Source: Astropecten irregularis (Eukaryota > Echinodermata > Asteroidea > Paxillosida > Astropectinidae). Taken from it: a stretch of DNA of 64,000 nucleotides. The position numbers and the translations under genes were made by a program. A model generated the notes under the pieces. It searched no databases, was not told the DNA's origin, and was given only the letters and a program-made list of their open reading frames with translations. Where the stretch lies: positions 12,296,614 through 12,360,613 of the forward strand of contig OZ020247.1 in NCBI GenBank assembly GCA_963971285.1, written 5' to 3'. This document shows positions 47,601-62,600 of this stretch, in pieces (the stretch's first letter is position 1; every line of letters starts with the position of its first letter).

Positions 47601-50086
47601 GCGTGTGGTGCTATACTTGGATTTTCGGCCAAGAACATGACTTTGGATTTCACCACAGCCCATACCACCCTGTAGGGTACATCTGGGGCTACATTTCGTG
47701 CAAGTTTCAGATTGATAGCCTCAGTATTTGGGGAGAAATTTCAAACTCTAGCGTAAAAACGTGTGTCATAGTCTATAAGTGCAGTCTTAATTGCGCCTGC
47801 TTTTCTGTTTTCTCGCATACCGTGTGGTGCTATACTTGGATTATCGGCCATGAACATGACTTTGGATTTTAGCACAGGCCATACCATCCTGTAGGGTACA
47901 TCTGGGGCTACATTTCGTGCAAGATTCAGCTCGATAGCATCAGTATTGGGGGAGAAATTTCAAACTCTAGCATAAAAAAGTGTCTCATAGTCTAAGTGCA
48001 GTCTTAATTGCGCCTGCCTCGCTGATTTCTCGCATAGCGTTTGGTGCTATACTTGGAATTTCGGCCATGAACATGACTTTGGATTTTGGCACAGACCATA
48101 TCATCCTGTAGGGTACATCTGGGGCTACATTTCGTGCAAGTTTCAGATCGATAGCCTCAGTATTTGGGGAGAAATTTTAAACTCTAGCGTAAAAACGTGT
48201 GTCATAGTCTAAGTGCAGTCTTAATTGCGCCTGCTTCACTGTTTTCTCGCATAGCGTGTGGTGCTATACTTGGAATTTCGGCCATGAACATGACTTTGGA
48301 TTTTGGCACAGGCCATACCATCCTGTAGGGTACATCTGGGGCTACATTTCGTGCAAGTTGTAGCTCGATAGCCTAAGTATTGAGGGAGAAATTACAAACT
48401 CTAGCTTTACAAAAGTGTATTATAGTCTAAGGGCAGTCTTAAATGCGCCTGCTTCGCTGTTTTCTCGCATAGCGTGTGGTGCTATACTTGGATTTTTGGC
48501 CATGAACATGACTTTGGAATTTGGCTCAGCCCCAACCATCCTGTAGAGAACATCTGGGGCTACATTTCGGGCAAATATCAGCTCGATAGCTTCAGTATTG
48601 GGGGAGAAATTTCAAACTCTAGTTAAAAAAAGTGTCTCATAGTCTAAGTGCAGTCTTAATTGCGCCTGCTTCGCTGTTTTCTCACATAGCATGTGGTGTT
48701 ATACTTGGATTTTCGGCCATGAACATGACTTTGGATTTTGGCACAGCCCCTTCCATCCTGTAGGGTAAATGGGGCTACATTTCGTGCAGGTTTCAGCTCG
48801 TTAGCTTCAATATTGGGGGAGAAATTTCAAACTCTAGCGTAAAAAAGTGTCTCATAGTCTAAGTGCAGTATTATTTGCGCCTGCTTCGCTGTTTTCTTGC
48901 ATAGCGTGTGGTGATATACTTGGATTTTCGGCCATGAACATGACTTTGGATTTTGGCACAGACCATATCATCCTGTAGGGTACATCTGGGGCTACATTTC
49001 GTGCAAGTTTCAGATCGATAGCCTCAGTATTTGGGGAGAAATTTTAAACTCTAGCGTAAAAACGTGTGTCATAGTCTAAGTGCAGTCTTAATTCCGCCTG
49101 CTTCACTGTTTTCTCGCATAGCGTGTGGTGCTATGCTTGGAATTTCGGCCATGAACATGACTTTGGATTTTGGCACAGGCCATACCATCCTGTAGGGTAC
49201 ATCTGGGGCTACATTTCGTGCAAGTTGTAGCTCGATAGCCTAAGTATTGAGGGAGAAATTACAAACTCTAGCTTTAAAAAAGTGTATTATAGTCTAAGTG
49301 CAGTCTTAATTGCGCCTGCGTCTCTGTTTTCTCGCATAACGTGTGGTGCTATACTTGGATTTTCGGCCATGAACATGACTTTGGATTTTGGCACAGGCCA
49401 TACCATCCTGTAGGGTACATCTGGGGCTACATTTCATGCAAGTTTCAGATCAATAGCCTCAGTATTGGGGGAGAAATTTCAAACTCTAGCGTAAAAACGT
49501 GTGTCATAGTCTAAGTGCAGTCTTAGTTGCGCCTGCTTCGCTGTTTTCTCGCATAGCGTGTGGTGATATACTTGGATTTTCGTCCAAGAAAATGACTTTG
49601 GATTTCACCACAGCCCATACCGTCCTGTAGGGTACATCTGGGACTACATTTCGTGCAAGTTTTAGCTCGATTGCCTCAGTATTTGGGGAGAAATTTCATA
49701 CTCTTCCGTAAAAAGGTTTGTCATAGTCTAAGGGCATTCTTAATCGCGCCTTCTTCGCTGTTTTCTCGTATAGCGTGTGGTGCTATACTTGGATTTTCGG
49801 CCATGAAAATGACTTTGGATTTTGGCACAGACCATACCATCCTGTAGGGTACATCTGGGGCTACATTTCGTGCAAGTTTCAGATCGATAGCCTCAGTATT
49901 TGGGGAGAAATTTTAAACTCTAGCGTAAAAACGTGTGTCATAGTCTAAGTGCAGTCTTAGTTGCGCCTGCTTCGCTGTTTTCTCGCATAGCGTGTGGTGA
50001 TATACTTGGATTTTTGTCCAAGAACATGACTTTGGATTTCACCACAGCCCATACCGTCCTGTAGGGTACATCTGGGACTACATTTC

Positions 50087-51573
50087 GTGCAAGTTTTAGC
50101 TCGATTGCCTCAGTATTTGGGGAGAAATTTCATACTCTTCCGTAAAAAGGTTTGTCATAGTCTAAGGGCATTCTTAATCGCGCCTTCTTCGCTGTTTTCT
50201 CGTATAGCGTGTGGTGCTATACTTGGATTTTCGGCCATGAAAATGACTTTGGATTTTGGCACAGACCATACCATCCTGTAGGGTACATCTGGGGCTACAT
50301 TTCGTGCAAGATTCAGCTCGATAGCATCAGTATTGGGGGAGAAATTTCAAACTCTAGCGTAAAAAAGTGTCTCATAGTCTAAGTGCAGTCTTAATTGCGC
50401 CTGCCTCGCTGATTTCTCGCATAGCGTTTGGTGCTATACTTGGAATTTCGGCCATGAACATGACTTTGGATTTTGGCACAGACCATATCATCCTGTAGGG
50501 TACATCTGGGGCTACATTTCGTGCAAGTTTCAGATCGATAGCCTCAGTATTTGGGGAGAAATTTTAAACTCTAGCGTAAAAACGTGTGTCATAGTCTAAG
50601 TGCAGTCTTAATTGCGCCTGCTTCACTGTTTTCTCGCATAGCGTGTGGTGCTATACTTGGAATTTCGGCCATGAACATGACTTTGGATTTTGGCACAGAC
50701 CATATCATCCTGTAGGGTACATCTGGGGCTACATTTCGTGCAAGTTTCAGATCGATAGCCTCAGTATTTGGGGAGAAATTTTAAACTCTAGCGTAAAAAC
50801 GTGTGTCATAGTCTAAGTGCAGTCTTAGTTGCGCCTGCTTCGCTGTTTTCTCGCATAGCGTGTGGTGATATACTTGGATTTTCGTCCAAGAACATGACTT
50901 TGGATTTCACCACAGCCCATACCGTCCTGTAGGGTACATCTGGGACTACATTTCGTGCAAGTTTTAGCTCGATTGCCTCAGTATTTGGGGAGAAATTTCA
51001 TACTCTTCCGTAAAAAGGTTTGTCATAGTCTAAGGGCATTCTTAATCGCGCCTTCTTCGCTGTTTTCTCGTATAGCGTGTGGTGCTATACTTGGATTTTC
51101 GGCCATGAAAATGACTTTGGATTTTGGCACAGACCATACCATCCTGTAGGGTACATCTGGGGCTACATTTCGTGCAAGTTTCAGATCGATAGCCTCAGTA
51201 TTTGGGGAGAAATTTCAAACTATAGTGTAAAAAAAAGTGTCTCATAGTCTTAGTGCAGTCTTAATTGCGCCTGCTCGGCTGTTTTCTCGCATAGCGTGTG
51301 GGGCTATACTTGGATTTTCGGCCAAGAACATGACTTTGGATTTCACCACAGCCCACACCATCCTGTAGGGTCCATCTGGGGCTACATTTTGTGCAAGTTT
51401 CAGATTGATAGCCTCAGTATTTGGGGAGAAATTTCAAACTCTAGCGTAAAAAGTGTCTCATAGTCTTAGTGTATAGTCTTAATTGCGCCTGCTCGGCTGT
51501 TTTCTCGCATAGCGTGTGGTGCTATACTTGGATTTTCGGCCAAGAACATGACTTTGGATTTCACCACAGCCCA
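50087..51573 (+). repeat. 1.49-kb duplicated segment, copy 1
   Basis: Matches 52221-53707 at a constant offset of 2,134 bases, including GCAAGATTCAGCTCGATAGC and AACTATAGTGTAAAAAAAAG. Only scattered single-base differences were seen by eye. It ends abruptly at the junction CAGCCCACA|ACTCTAGC, where copy 2 continues normally. Confidence 0.85.
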
Positions 51574-51876
51574 CAACTCTAGCTTTACAAAAGTGTATTA
51601 TAGTCTAAGGGCAGTCTTAAATGCGCCTGCTTCGCTGTTTTCTCGCATAGCGTGTGGTGCTATACTTTGATTTTTGGCCATGAACATGACTTTGGAATTT
51701 GGCTCAGCCCCAACCATCCTGTAGAGAACATCTGGGGCTACATTTCGGGCAAATATCAGCTCGATAGCTTCAGTATTGGGGGAGAAATTTCAAACTCTAG
51801 TTAAAAAAAGTGTCTCATAGTCTAAGTGCAGTCTTAATTGCGCCTGCTTCGCTGTTTTCTCACATAGCATGTGGTA
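51574..51876 (+). repeat. Out-of-register satellite fragment between two junctions
   Basis: At about 51574 the monomer jumps from CACCACAGCCCACA to ACTCTAGCTTTACAAAAG. At about 51876 it jumps from CATAGCATGTGGT to AATTGCGCCTGCGTCTC. Both break the 217-bp register, unlike almost all other exchanges in the array, so they are probably non-allelic or microhomology-mediated joins, or assembly joins. Confidence 0.8.
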
Positions 51877-52220
51877 ATTGCGCCTGCGTCTCTGTTTTCT
51901 CGCATAACGTGTGGTGCTATACTTGGATTTTCGGCCATGAACATGACTTTGGATTTTGGCACAGGCCATACCATCCTGTAGGGTACATCTGGGGCTACAT
52001 TTCATGCAAGTTTCAGATCAATAGCCTCAGTATTGGGGGAGAAATTTCAAACTCTAGCGTAAAAACGTGTGTCATAGTCTAAGTGCAGTCTTAGTTGCGC
52101 CTGCTTCGCTGTTTTCTCGCATAGCGTGTGGTGATATACTTGGATTTTCGTCCAAGAACATGACTTTGGATTTCACCACAGCCCATACCGTCCTGTAGGG
52201 TACATCTGGGACTACATTTC

Positions 52221-53707
52221 GTGCAAGTTTTAGCTCGATTGCCTCAGTATTTGGGGAGAAATTTCATACTCTTCCGTAAAAAGGTTTGTCATAGTCTAAG
52301 GGCATTCTTAATCGCGCCTTCTTCGCTGTTTTCTCGTATAGCGTGTGGTGCTATACTTGGATTTTCGGCCATGAAAATGACTTTGGATTTTGGCACAGAC
52401 CATACCATCCTGTAGGGTACATCTGGGGCTACATTTCGTGCAAGATTCAGCTCGATAGCATCAGTATTGGGGGAGAAATTTCAAACTCTAGCGTAAAAAA
52501 GTGTCTCATAGTCTAAGTGCAGTCTTAATTGCGCCTGCCTCGCTGATTTCTCGCATAGCGTTTGGTGCTATACTTGGAATTTCGGCCATGAACATGACTT
52601 TGGATTTTGGCACAGACCATATCATCCTGTAGGGTACATCTGGGGCTACATTTCGTGCAAGTTTCAGATCGATAGCCTCAGTATTTGGGGAGAAATTTTA
52701 AACTCTAGCGTAAAAACGTGTGTCATAGTCTAAGTGCAGTCTTAATTGCGCCTGCTTCACTGTTTTCTCGCATAGCGTGTGGTGCTATACTTGGAATTTC
52801 GGCCATGAACATGACTTTGGATTTTGGCACAGACCATATCATCCTGTAGGGTACATCTGGGGCTACATTTCGTGCAAGTTTCAGATCGATAGCCTCAGTA
52901 TTTGGGGAGAAATTTTAAACTCTAGCGTAAAAACGTGTGTCATAGTCTAAGTGCAGTCTTAGTTGCGCCTGCTTCGCTGTTTTCTCGCATAGCGTGTGGT
53001 GATATACTTGGATTTTCGTCCAAGAACATGACTTTGGATTTCACCACAGCCCATACCGTCCTGTAGGGTACATCTGGGACTACATTTCGTGCAAGTTTTA
53101 GCTCGATTGCCTCAGTATTTGGGGAGAAATTTCATACTCTTCCGTAAAAAGGTTTGTCATAGTCTAAGGGCATTCTTAATCGCGCCTTCTTCGCTGTTTT
53201 CTCGTATAGCGTGTGGTGCTATACTTGGATTTTCGGCCATGAAAATGACTTTGGATTTTGGCACAGACCATACCATCCTGTAGGGTACATCTGGGGCTAC
53301 ATTTCGTGCAAGTTTCAGATCGATAGCCTCAGTATTTGGGGAGACATTTCAAACTATAGTGTAAAAAAAAGTGTCTCATAGTCTTAGTGCAGTCTTAATT
53401 GCGCCTGCTCGGCTGTTTTCTCGCATAGCGTGTGGGGCTATACTTGGATTTTCGGCCAAGAACATGACTTTGGATTTCACCACAGCCCACACCATCCTGT
53501 AGGGTCTATCTGGGGCTACATTTTGTGCAAGTTTCAGATTGATAGCCTCAGTATTTGGGGAGAAATTTCAAACTCTAGCGTAAAAAGTGTCTCATAGTCT
53601 TAGTGTATAGTCTTAATTGCGCCTGCTCGGCTGTTTTCTCGCATAGCGTGTGGTGCTATACTTGGATTTTCGGCCAAGAACATGACTTTGGATTTCACCA
53701 CAGCCCA
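52221..53707 (+). repeat. 1.49-kb duplicated segment, copy 2
   Basis: The partner of 50087-51573. One visible difference is GAGACATTTC at 53341 against GAGAAATTTC in copy 1, another is GGGTCTATCT against GGGTCCATCT. Confidence 0.85.
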
Positions 53708-54239
53708 CACCATCCTGTAGAGTATATCTGGGGCTACATTTCGTGCAAGTTCCAGATTGATAGCCTCAGTATTTGGGGAGAAATTTCAAACTCTAGCGTA
53801 AAAAATTGTGTCATAGTCTATAAGTGCAGTCTTAATTGCGCCTGCTTTTCTGTTTTCTCGCATACCGTGTGGTGCTATACTTGGATTTTCGGCCATGAAC
53901 ATGACTTTGGATTTTAGTACAGGCCATACCATCCTGTAGGGTACATCTGGGGCTACATTTCGTGCAAGTTTTAGATCAATAGCCTCAGTATTTGGGGAGA
54001 AATTTCAAACTCTAGCGTAAAAAAGTGTGTCATAGTCTTAGTATATAGTCTTAATTGCGCCTGCATCGCTGTTTTCTCGCATAACGTGTGGTGCTATACT
54101 TGGATTTTCGGCCATGAACATGACTTTGGATTTTGGCACAGGCCATACCATCCTGTAGGGTACATCTGGGGCTACATTTCGTGCAGGTTTCAGATTGATA
54201 GCCTCAGTATTTGGGGAGAAATTTCAAACTCTAGCGTAA

Positions 54240-57200
54240 AAAATTGTGTCATAGTCTATAAGTGCAGTCTTAATTCCGCCTGCTTTTCTGTTTTCTCGCA
54301 TACCGTGTGGTGCTATACTTGGATTTTCGGCCATGAACATGACTTTGGATTTTAGTACAGGCCATACCATCCTGTAGGGTACATCTGGGGCTACATTTCG
54401 TGCAAGTTTTAGATCAATAGCCTCAGTATTTGGGGAGAAATTTCAAACTCTAGCGTAAAAAAGTGTGTCATAGTCTTAGTATATAGTCTTAATTGCGCCT
54501 GCATCGCTGTTTTCTCGCATAACGTGTGGTGCTATACTTGGATTTTCGGCCATGAACATGACTTTGGATTTTGGCACAGGCCATACCATCCTGTAGGGTA
54601 CATCTGGGGCTACATTTCATGCAAGTTTCAGATCAATAGCCTCAGTATTGGGGGAGAAATTTCAAACTCTAGCGTAAAAACGTGTGTCATAGTCTAAGTG
54701 CAGTCTTAGTTGCGCCTGCTTCGCTGTTTTCTCGCATAGCGTGTGGTGCTATACTTGGATTTTCGTCCAAGAACATGACTTTGGATTTCACCACAGCCCA
54801 TACCGTCCTGTAGGGTACATCTGGGACTACATTTCGTGCAAGTTTTAGCTCGATTGCCTCAGTATTTGGGGAGAAATGTCAAACTCTTCCGTAAAAAGGT
54901 TTGTCATAGTCTAAGGGCAGTCTTAATCGCGCCTTCTTCGCTGTTTTCTCGTATAGCGTGTGGTGCTATACTTGGATTTTCGGGCATGAAAATGACTTTG
55001 GATTTTGGCACAGACCATACCATCCTGTAGGGTACATCTGGGGCTACATTTCGTGCAAGTTTCAGATCGATAGCCTCAGTATTTGGGGAGAAATTTCAAA
55101 CTATAGTGTAAAAAAAAGTGTCTCATAGTCTTAGTGCAGTCTTAATTGCGCCTGCTCGGCTGTTTTCTCGCATAGCGTGTGGGGCTATACTTGGATTTTC
55201 CGCCAAGAACATGACTTTGGATTTCACCACAGCCCACACCATCCTGTAGGGTCCATCTGGGGCTACATTTTGTGCAAGTTTCAGATTGATAGCCTCAGTA
55301 TTTGGGGAGAAATTTCAAACTCTAGCGTAACAAAAGTGTCTCATAGTCTTAGTGTATAGTCTTAATTGCGCCTGCTCGGCTGTTTTCTCGCATAGCGTGT
55401 GGTGCTATACTTGGATTTTCGGCCAAGAACATGACTTTGGATTTCACCACAGCCCATACCACCCTGTAGGGTACATCTGGGGCTACATTTCGTGCAAGTT
55501 TCAGATTGATAGCCTCAGTATTTGGGGAGAAATTTCAAACTCTAGCGTAAAAACGTGTGTCATAGTCTATAAGTGCAGTCTTAATTGCGCCTGCTTTTCT
55601 GTTTTCTCGCATACCGTGTGGTGCTATACTTGGATTATCGGCCATGAACATGACTTTGGATTTTAGCACAGGCCATACCATCCTGTAGGGTACATCTGGG
55701 GCTACATTTCGTGCAAGATTCAGCTCGATAGCATCAGTATTGGGGGAGAAATTTCAAACTCTAGCGTAAAAAAGTGTCTCATAGTCTAAGTGCAGTCTTA
55801 ATTGCGCCTGCCTCGCTGATTTCTCGCATAGCGTTTGGTGCTATACTTGGAATTTCGGCCATGAACATGACTTTGGATTTTGGCACAGACCATATCATCC
55901 TGTAGGGTACATCTGGGGCTACATTTCGTGCAAGTTTCAGATCGATAGCCTCAGTATTTGGGGAGAAATTTTAAACTCTAGCGTAAAAACGTGTGTCATA
56001 GTCTAAGTGCAGTCTTAATTGCGCCTGCTTCACTGTTTTCTCGCATATTGTGTGGTGCTATACTTGGAATTTCGGCCATGAACATGACTTTGGATTTTGG
56101 CACAGGCCATACCATCCTGTAGGGTACATCTGGGGCTACATTTCGTGCAAGTTGTAGCTCGATAGCCTAAGTATTGAGGGAGAAATTACAAACTCTAGCT
56201 TTAAAAAAGTGTATTATAGTCTAAGGGCAGTCTTAAATGCGCCTGCTTCGCTGTTTTCTCGCATAGCGTGTGGTGCTATACTTGGATTTTTGGCCATGAA
56301 CATGACTTTGGAATTTGGCTCAGCCCCAACCATCCTGTAGAGAACATCTGGGGCTACATTTCGGGCAAATATCAGCTCGATAGCTTCAGTATTGGGGGAG
56401 AAATTTCAAACTCTAGTTAAAAAAAGTGTCTCATAGTCTAAGTGCAGTCTTAATTGCGCCTGCTTCGCTGTTTTCTCACATAGCGTGTGGTGTTATACTT
56501 GGATTTTCGGCCATGAACATGACTTTGGATTTTGGCACAGCCCCTTCCATCCTGTAGGGTAAATGGGGCTACATTTCGTGCAGGTTTCAGCTCGATAGCT
56601 TCAATATTGGGGTAGAAATTTCAAACTCTAGCGTAAAAAAGTGTCTCATAGTCTAAGTGCAGTATTATTTGCGCCTGCTTCGCTGTTTTCTTGCATAGCG
56701 TGTGGTGATATACTTGGATTTTCGGCCATGAACATGACTTTGGATTTTGGCACAGACCATATCATCCTGTAGGGTACATCTGGGGCTACATTTCGTGCAA
56801 GTTTCAGATCGATAGCCTCAGTATTTGGGGAGAAATTTTAAACTCTAGCGTAAAAACGTGTGTCATAGTCTAAGTGCAGTCTTAATTCCGCCTGCTTCAC
56901 TGTTTTCTCGCATAGCGTGTGGTGCTATACTTGGAATTTCGGCCATGAACATGACTTTTGATTTTGGCACAGGCCATACCATCCTGTAGGGTACATCTGG
57001 GGCTACATTTCGTGCAAGTTGTAGCTCGATAGCCTAAGTATTGAGGGAGAAATTACAAACTCTAGCTTTAAAAAAGTGTATTATAGTCTAAGTGCAGTCT
57101 TAATTGCGCCTGCGTCTCTGTTTTCTCGCATAACGTGTGGTGCTATACTTGGATTTTCGGCCATGAACATGACTTTGGATTTTGGCACAGGCCATACCAT

Positions 57201-57350
57201 CCTGTAGGGTACATCTGGGGCTACATTTCATGCAAGTTTCAGATCAATAGCCTCAGTATTGGGGGAGAAATTTCAAACTCTAGCGTAAAAACGTGTGTCA
57301 TAGTCTAAGTGCAGTCTTAGTTGCGCCTGCTTCGCTGTTTTCTCGCATAG
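54240..57350 (+). repeat. 3.1-kb duplicated segment, copy 1
   Basis: Matches about 59690-62800 at a constant offset of 5,449 bases. Shared private variants include GAGAAATGTCAAACTCTTCC (about 54872), GCGTAACAAAAGTG (about 55327) and CATATTGTGTGG (about 56045). The same region near 47043-49653 lacks the first two, so these two copies are the closest relatives. Confidence 0.85.
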
Positions 57351-59689
57351 CGTGTGGTGATATACTTGGATTTTCGTCCAAGAACATGACTTTGGATTTC
57401 ACCACAGCCCATACCGTCCTGTAGGGTACATCTGGGACTACATTTCGTGCAAGTTTTAGCTCGATTGCCTCAGTATTTGGGGAGAAATTTCATACTCTTC
57501 CGTAAAAAGGTTTGTCATAGTCTAAGGGCATTCTTAATCGCGCCTTCTTCGCTGTTTTCTCGTATAGCGTGTGGTGCTATACTTGGATTTTCGGCCATGA
57601 AAATGACTTTGGATTTTGGCACAGACCATACCATCCTGTAGGGTACATCTGGGGCTACATTTCGTGCAAGTTTCAGATCGATAGCCTCAGTATTTGGGGA
57701 GAAATTTCAAACTATAGTGTAAAAAAAAGTGTCTCATAGTCTTAGTGCAGTCTTAATTGCGCCTGCTCGGCTGTTTTCTCGCATAGCGTGTGGGGCTATA
57801 CTTGGATTTTCGGCCAAGAACATGACTTTGGATTTCACCACAGCCCACACCATCCTGTAGGGTCCATCTGGGGCTACATTTTGTGCAAGTTTCAGATTGA
57901 TAGCCTCAGTATTTGGGGAGAAATTTCAAACTCTAGCGTAAGAAAGTGTCTCATAGTCTTAGTGTATAGTCTTAATTGCGCCTGCTCGGCTGTTTTCTCG
58001 CATAGCGTGTGGTGCTATACTTGGATTTTCGGCCAAGAACATGACTTTGGATTTCACCACAGCCCACACCATCCTGTAGAGTATATCTGGGGCTACATTT
58101 CGTGCAAGTTTCAGATTGATAGCCTCAGTATTTGGGGAGAAATTTCAAACTCTAGCGTAAAAAATTGTGTCATAGTCTATAAGTGCAGTCTTAATTGCGC
58201 CTGCTTTTCTGTTTTCTCGCATACCGTGTGGTGCTATACTTGGATTTTCGGCCATGAACATGACTTTGGATTTTAGTACAGGCCATACCATCCTGTAGGG
58301 TACATCTGGGGCTACATTTCGTGCAAGTTTTAGATCAATAGCCTCAGTATTTGGGGAGAAATTTCAAACTCTAGCGTAAAAAAGTGTGTCATAGTCTTAG
58401 TATATAGTCTTAATTGCGCCTGCATCGCTGTTTTCTCGCATATTGTGTGGTGCTATACTTGGAATTTCGGCCATGAACATGACTTTGGATTTTGGCACAG
58501 GCCATACCATCCTGTAGGGTACATCTGGGGCTACATTTCGTGCAAGTTGTAGCTCGATAGCCTAAGTATTGAGGGAGAAATTACAAACTCTAGCTTTAAA
58601 AAAGTGTATTATAGTCTAAGGGCAGTCTTAATTGCGCCTGCTTCGCTGTTTTCTCGCATAGCGTGTGGTGCTATACTTGGATTTTTGGCCATGAACATGA
58701 CTTTGGAATTTGGCTCAGCCCCAACCATCCTGTAGAGAACATCTGGGGCTACATTTCGGGCAAATATCAGCTCGATAGCTTCAGTATTGGGGGAGAAATT
58801 TCAAACTCTAGCGTAAAAAAGTGTCTCATAGTCTAAGTGCAGTCTTAATTGCGCCTGCCTCGCTGATTTCTCGCATAGCGTTTGGTGCTATACTTGGAAT
58901 TTCGTCCAAGAACATGACTTTGGATTTCACCACAGCCCATACCGTCCTGTAGGGTACATCTGGGACTACATTTCGTGCAAGTTTTAGCTCGATTGCCTCA
59001 GTATTTGGGGAGAAATTTCATACTCTTCCGTAAAAAGGTTTGTCATAGTCTAAGGGCATTCTTAATCGCGCCTTCTTCGCTGTTTTCTCGTATAGCGTGT
59101 GGTGCTATACTTGGATTTTCGGCCATGAAAATGACTTTGGATTTTGGCACAGACCATACCATCCTGTAGGGTACATCTGGGGCTACATTTCGTGCAAGTT
59201 TCAGATCGATAGCCTCAGTATTTGGGGAGAAATTTCAAACTATAGTGTAAAAAAAAGTGTCTCATAGTCTTAGTGCAGTCTTAATTGCGCCTGCTCGGCT
59301 GTTTTCTCGCATAGCGTGTGGGGCTATACTTGGATTTTCGGCCAAGAACATGACTTTGGATTTCACCACAGCCCACACCATCCTGTAGGGTCCATCTGGG
59401 GCTACATTTTGTGCAAGTTTCAGATTGATAGCCTCAGTATTTGGGGAGAAATTTCAAACTCTAGCGTAAAAAAGTGTCTCATAGTCTTAGTGTATAGTCT
59501 TAATTGCGCCTGCTCGGCTGTTTTCTCGCATAGCGTGTGGTGCTATACTTGGATTTTCGGCCAAGAACATGACTTTGGATTTCACCACAGCCCACACCAT
59601 CCTGTAGAGTATATCTGGGGCTACATTTCGTGCAAGTTTCAGATTGATAGCCTCAGTATTTGGGGAGAAATTTCAAACTCTAGCGTAAA

Positions 59690-62600
59690 AAATTGTGTCA
59701 TAGTCTATAAGTGCAGTCTTAATTGCGCCTGCTTTTCTGTTTTCTCGCATACCGTGTGGTGCTATACTTGGATTTTCGGCCATGAACATGACTTTGGATT
59801 TTAGTACAGGCCATACCATCCTGTAGGGTACATCTGGGGCTACATTTCGTGCAAGTTTTAGATCAATAGCCTCAGTATTTGGGGAGAAATTTCAAACTCT
59901 AGCGTAAAAAAGTGTGTCATAGTCTTAGTATATAGTCTTAATTGCGCCTGCATCGCTGTTTTCTCGCATAACGTGTGGTGCTATACTTGGATTTTCGGCC
60001 ATGAACATGACTTTGGATTTTGGCACAGGCCATACCATCCTGTAGGGTACATCTGGGGCTACATTTCATGCAAGTTTCAGATCAATAGCCTCAGTATTGG
60101 GGGAGAAATTTCAAACTCTAGCGTAAAAACGTGTGTCATAGTCTAAGTGCAGTCTTAGTTGCGCCTGCTTCGCTGTTTTCTCGCATAGCGTGTGGTGCTA
60201 TACTTGGATTTTCGTCCAAGAACATGACTTTGGATTTCACCACGGCCCATACCGTCCTGTAGGGTACATCTGGGACTACATTTCGTGCAAGTTTTAGCTC
60301 GATTGCCTCAGTATTTGGGGAGAAATGTCAAACTCTTCCGTAAAAAGGTTTGTCATAGTCTAAGGGCAGTCTTAATCGCGCCTTCTTCGCTGTTTTCTCG
60401 TATAGCGTGTGGTGCTATACTTGGATTTTCGGGCATGAAAATGACTTTGGATTTTGGCACAGACCATACCATCCTGTAGGGTACATCTGGGGCTACATTT
60501 CGTGCAAGTTTCAGATCGATAGCCTCAGTATTTGGGGAGAAATTTCAAACTATAGTGTAAAAAAAAGTGTCTCATAGTCTTAGTGCAGTCTTAATTGCGC
60601 CTGCTCGGCTGTTTTCTCGCATAGCGTGTGGGGCTATACTTGGATTTTCGGCCAAGAACATGACTTTGGATTTCACCACAGCCCACACCATCCTGTAGGG
60701 TCCATTTGGGGCTACATTTTGTGCAAGTTTCAGATTGATAGCCTCAGTATTTGGGGAGAAATTTCAAACTCTAGCGTAACAAAAGTGTCTCATAGTCTTA
60801 GTGTATAGTCTTAATTGCGCCTGCTCGGCTGTTTTCTCGCATAGCGTGTGGTGCTATACTTGGATTTTCGGCCAAGAACATGACTTTGGATTTCACCACA
60901 GCCCATACCACCCTGTAGGGTACATCTGGGGCTACATTTCGTGCAAGTTTCAGATTGATAGCCTCAGTATTTGGGGAGAAATTTCAAACTCTAGCGTAAA
61001 AACGTGTGTCATAGTCTATAAGTGCAGTCTTAATTGCGCCTGCTTTTCTGTTTTCTCGCATACCGTGTGGTGCTATACTTGGATTATCGGCCATGAACAT
61101 GACTTTGGATTTTAGCACAGGCCATACCATCCTGTAGGGTACATCTGGGGCTACATTTCGTGCAAGATTCAGCTCGATAGCATCAGTATTGGGGGAGAAA
61201 TTTCAAACTCTAGCGTAAAAAAGTGTCTCATAGTCTAAGTGCAGTCTTAATTGCGCCTGCCTCGCTGATTTCTCGCATAGCGTTTGGTGCTATACTTGGA
61301 ATTTCGGCCATGAACATGACTTTGGATTTTGGCACAGACCATATCATCCTGTAGGGTACATCTGGGGCTACATTTCGTGCAAGTTTCAGATCGATAGCCT
61401 CAGTATTTGGGGAGAAATTTTAAACTCTAGCGTAAAAACGTGTGTCATAGTCTAAGTGCAGTCTTAATTGCGCCTGCTTCACTGTTTTCTCGCATATTGT
61501 GTGGTGCTATACTTGGAATTTCGGCCATGAACATGACTTTGGATTTTGGCACAGGCCATACCATCCTGTAGGGTACATCTGGGGCTACATTTCGTGCAAG
61601 TTGTAGCTCGATAGCCTAAGTATTGAGGGAGAAATTACAAACTCTAGCTTTAAAAAAGTGTATTATAGTCTAAGGGCTGTCTTAAATGCGCCTGCTTCGC
61701 TGTTTTCTCGCATAGCGTGTGGTGCTATACTTGGATTTTTGGCCATGAACATGACTTTGGAATTTGGCTCAGCACCAACCATCCTGTAGAGAACATCTGG
61801 GGCTACATTTCGGGCAAATATCAGCTCGATAGCTTCAGTATTGGGGGAGAAATTTCAAACTCTAGTTAAAAAAAGTGTCTCATAGTGTAAGTGCAGTCTT
61901 AATTGCGCCTGCTTCGCTGTTTTCTCACATAGCGTGTGGTGTTATACTTGGATTTTCGGCCATGAACATGACTTTGGATTTTGGCACAGCCCCTTCCATC
62001 CTGTAGGGTAAATGGGGCTACATTTCGTGCAGGTTTCAGCTCGATAGCTTCAATATTGGGGGAGAAATTTCAAACTCTAGCGTAAAAAAGTGTCTCATAG
62101 TCTAAGTGCAGTATTATTTGCGCCTGCTTCGCTGTTTTCTTGCATAGCGTGTGGTGATATACTTGGATTTTCGGCCATGAACATGACTTTGGATTTTGGC
62201 ACAGACCATATCATCCTGTAGGGTACATCTGGGGCTACATTTCGTGCAAGTTTCAGATCGATAGCCTCAGTATTTGGGGAGAAATTTTAAACTCTAGCGT
62301 AAAAACGTGTGTCATAGTCTAAGTGCAGTCTTAATTCCGCCTGCTTCACTGTTTTCTCGCATAGCGTGTGGTGCTATACTTGGAATTTCGGCCATGAACA
62401 TGACTTTTGATTTTGGCACAGGCCATACCATCCTGTAGGGTACATCTGGGGCTACATTTCGTGCAAGTTGTAGCTCGATAGCCTAAGTATTGAGGGAGAA
62501 ATTACAAACTCTAGCTTTAAAAAAGTGTATTATAGTCTAAGTGCAGTCTGAATTGCGCCTGCGTCTCTGTTTTCTCGCATAACGTGTGGTGCTATACTTG

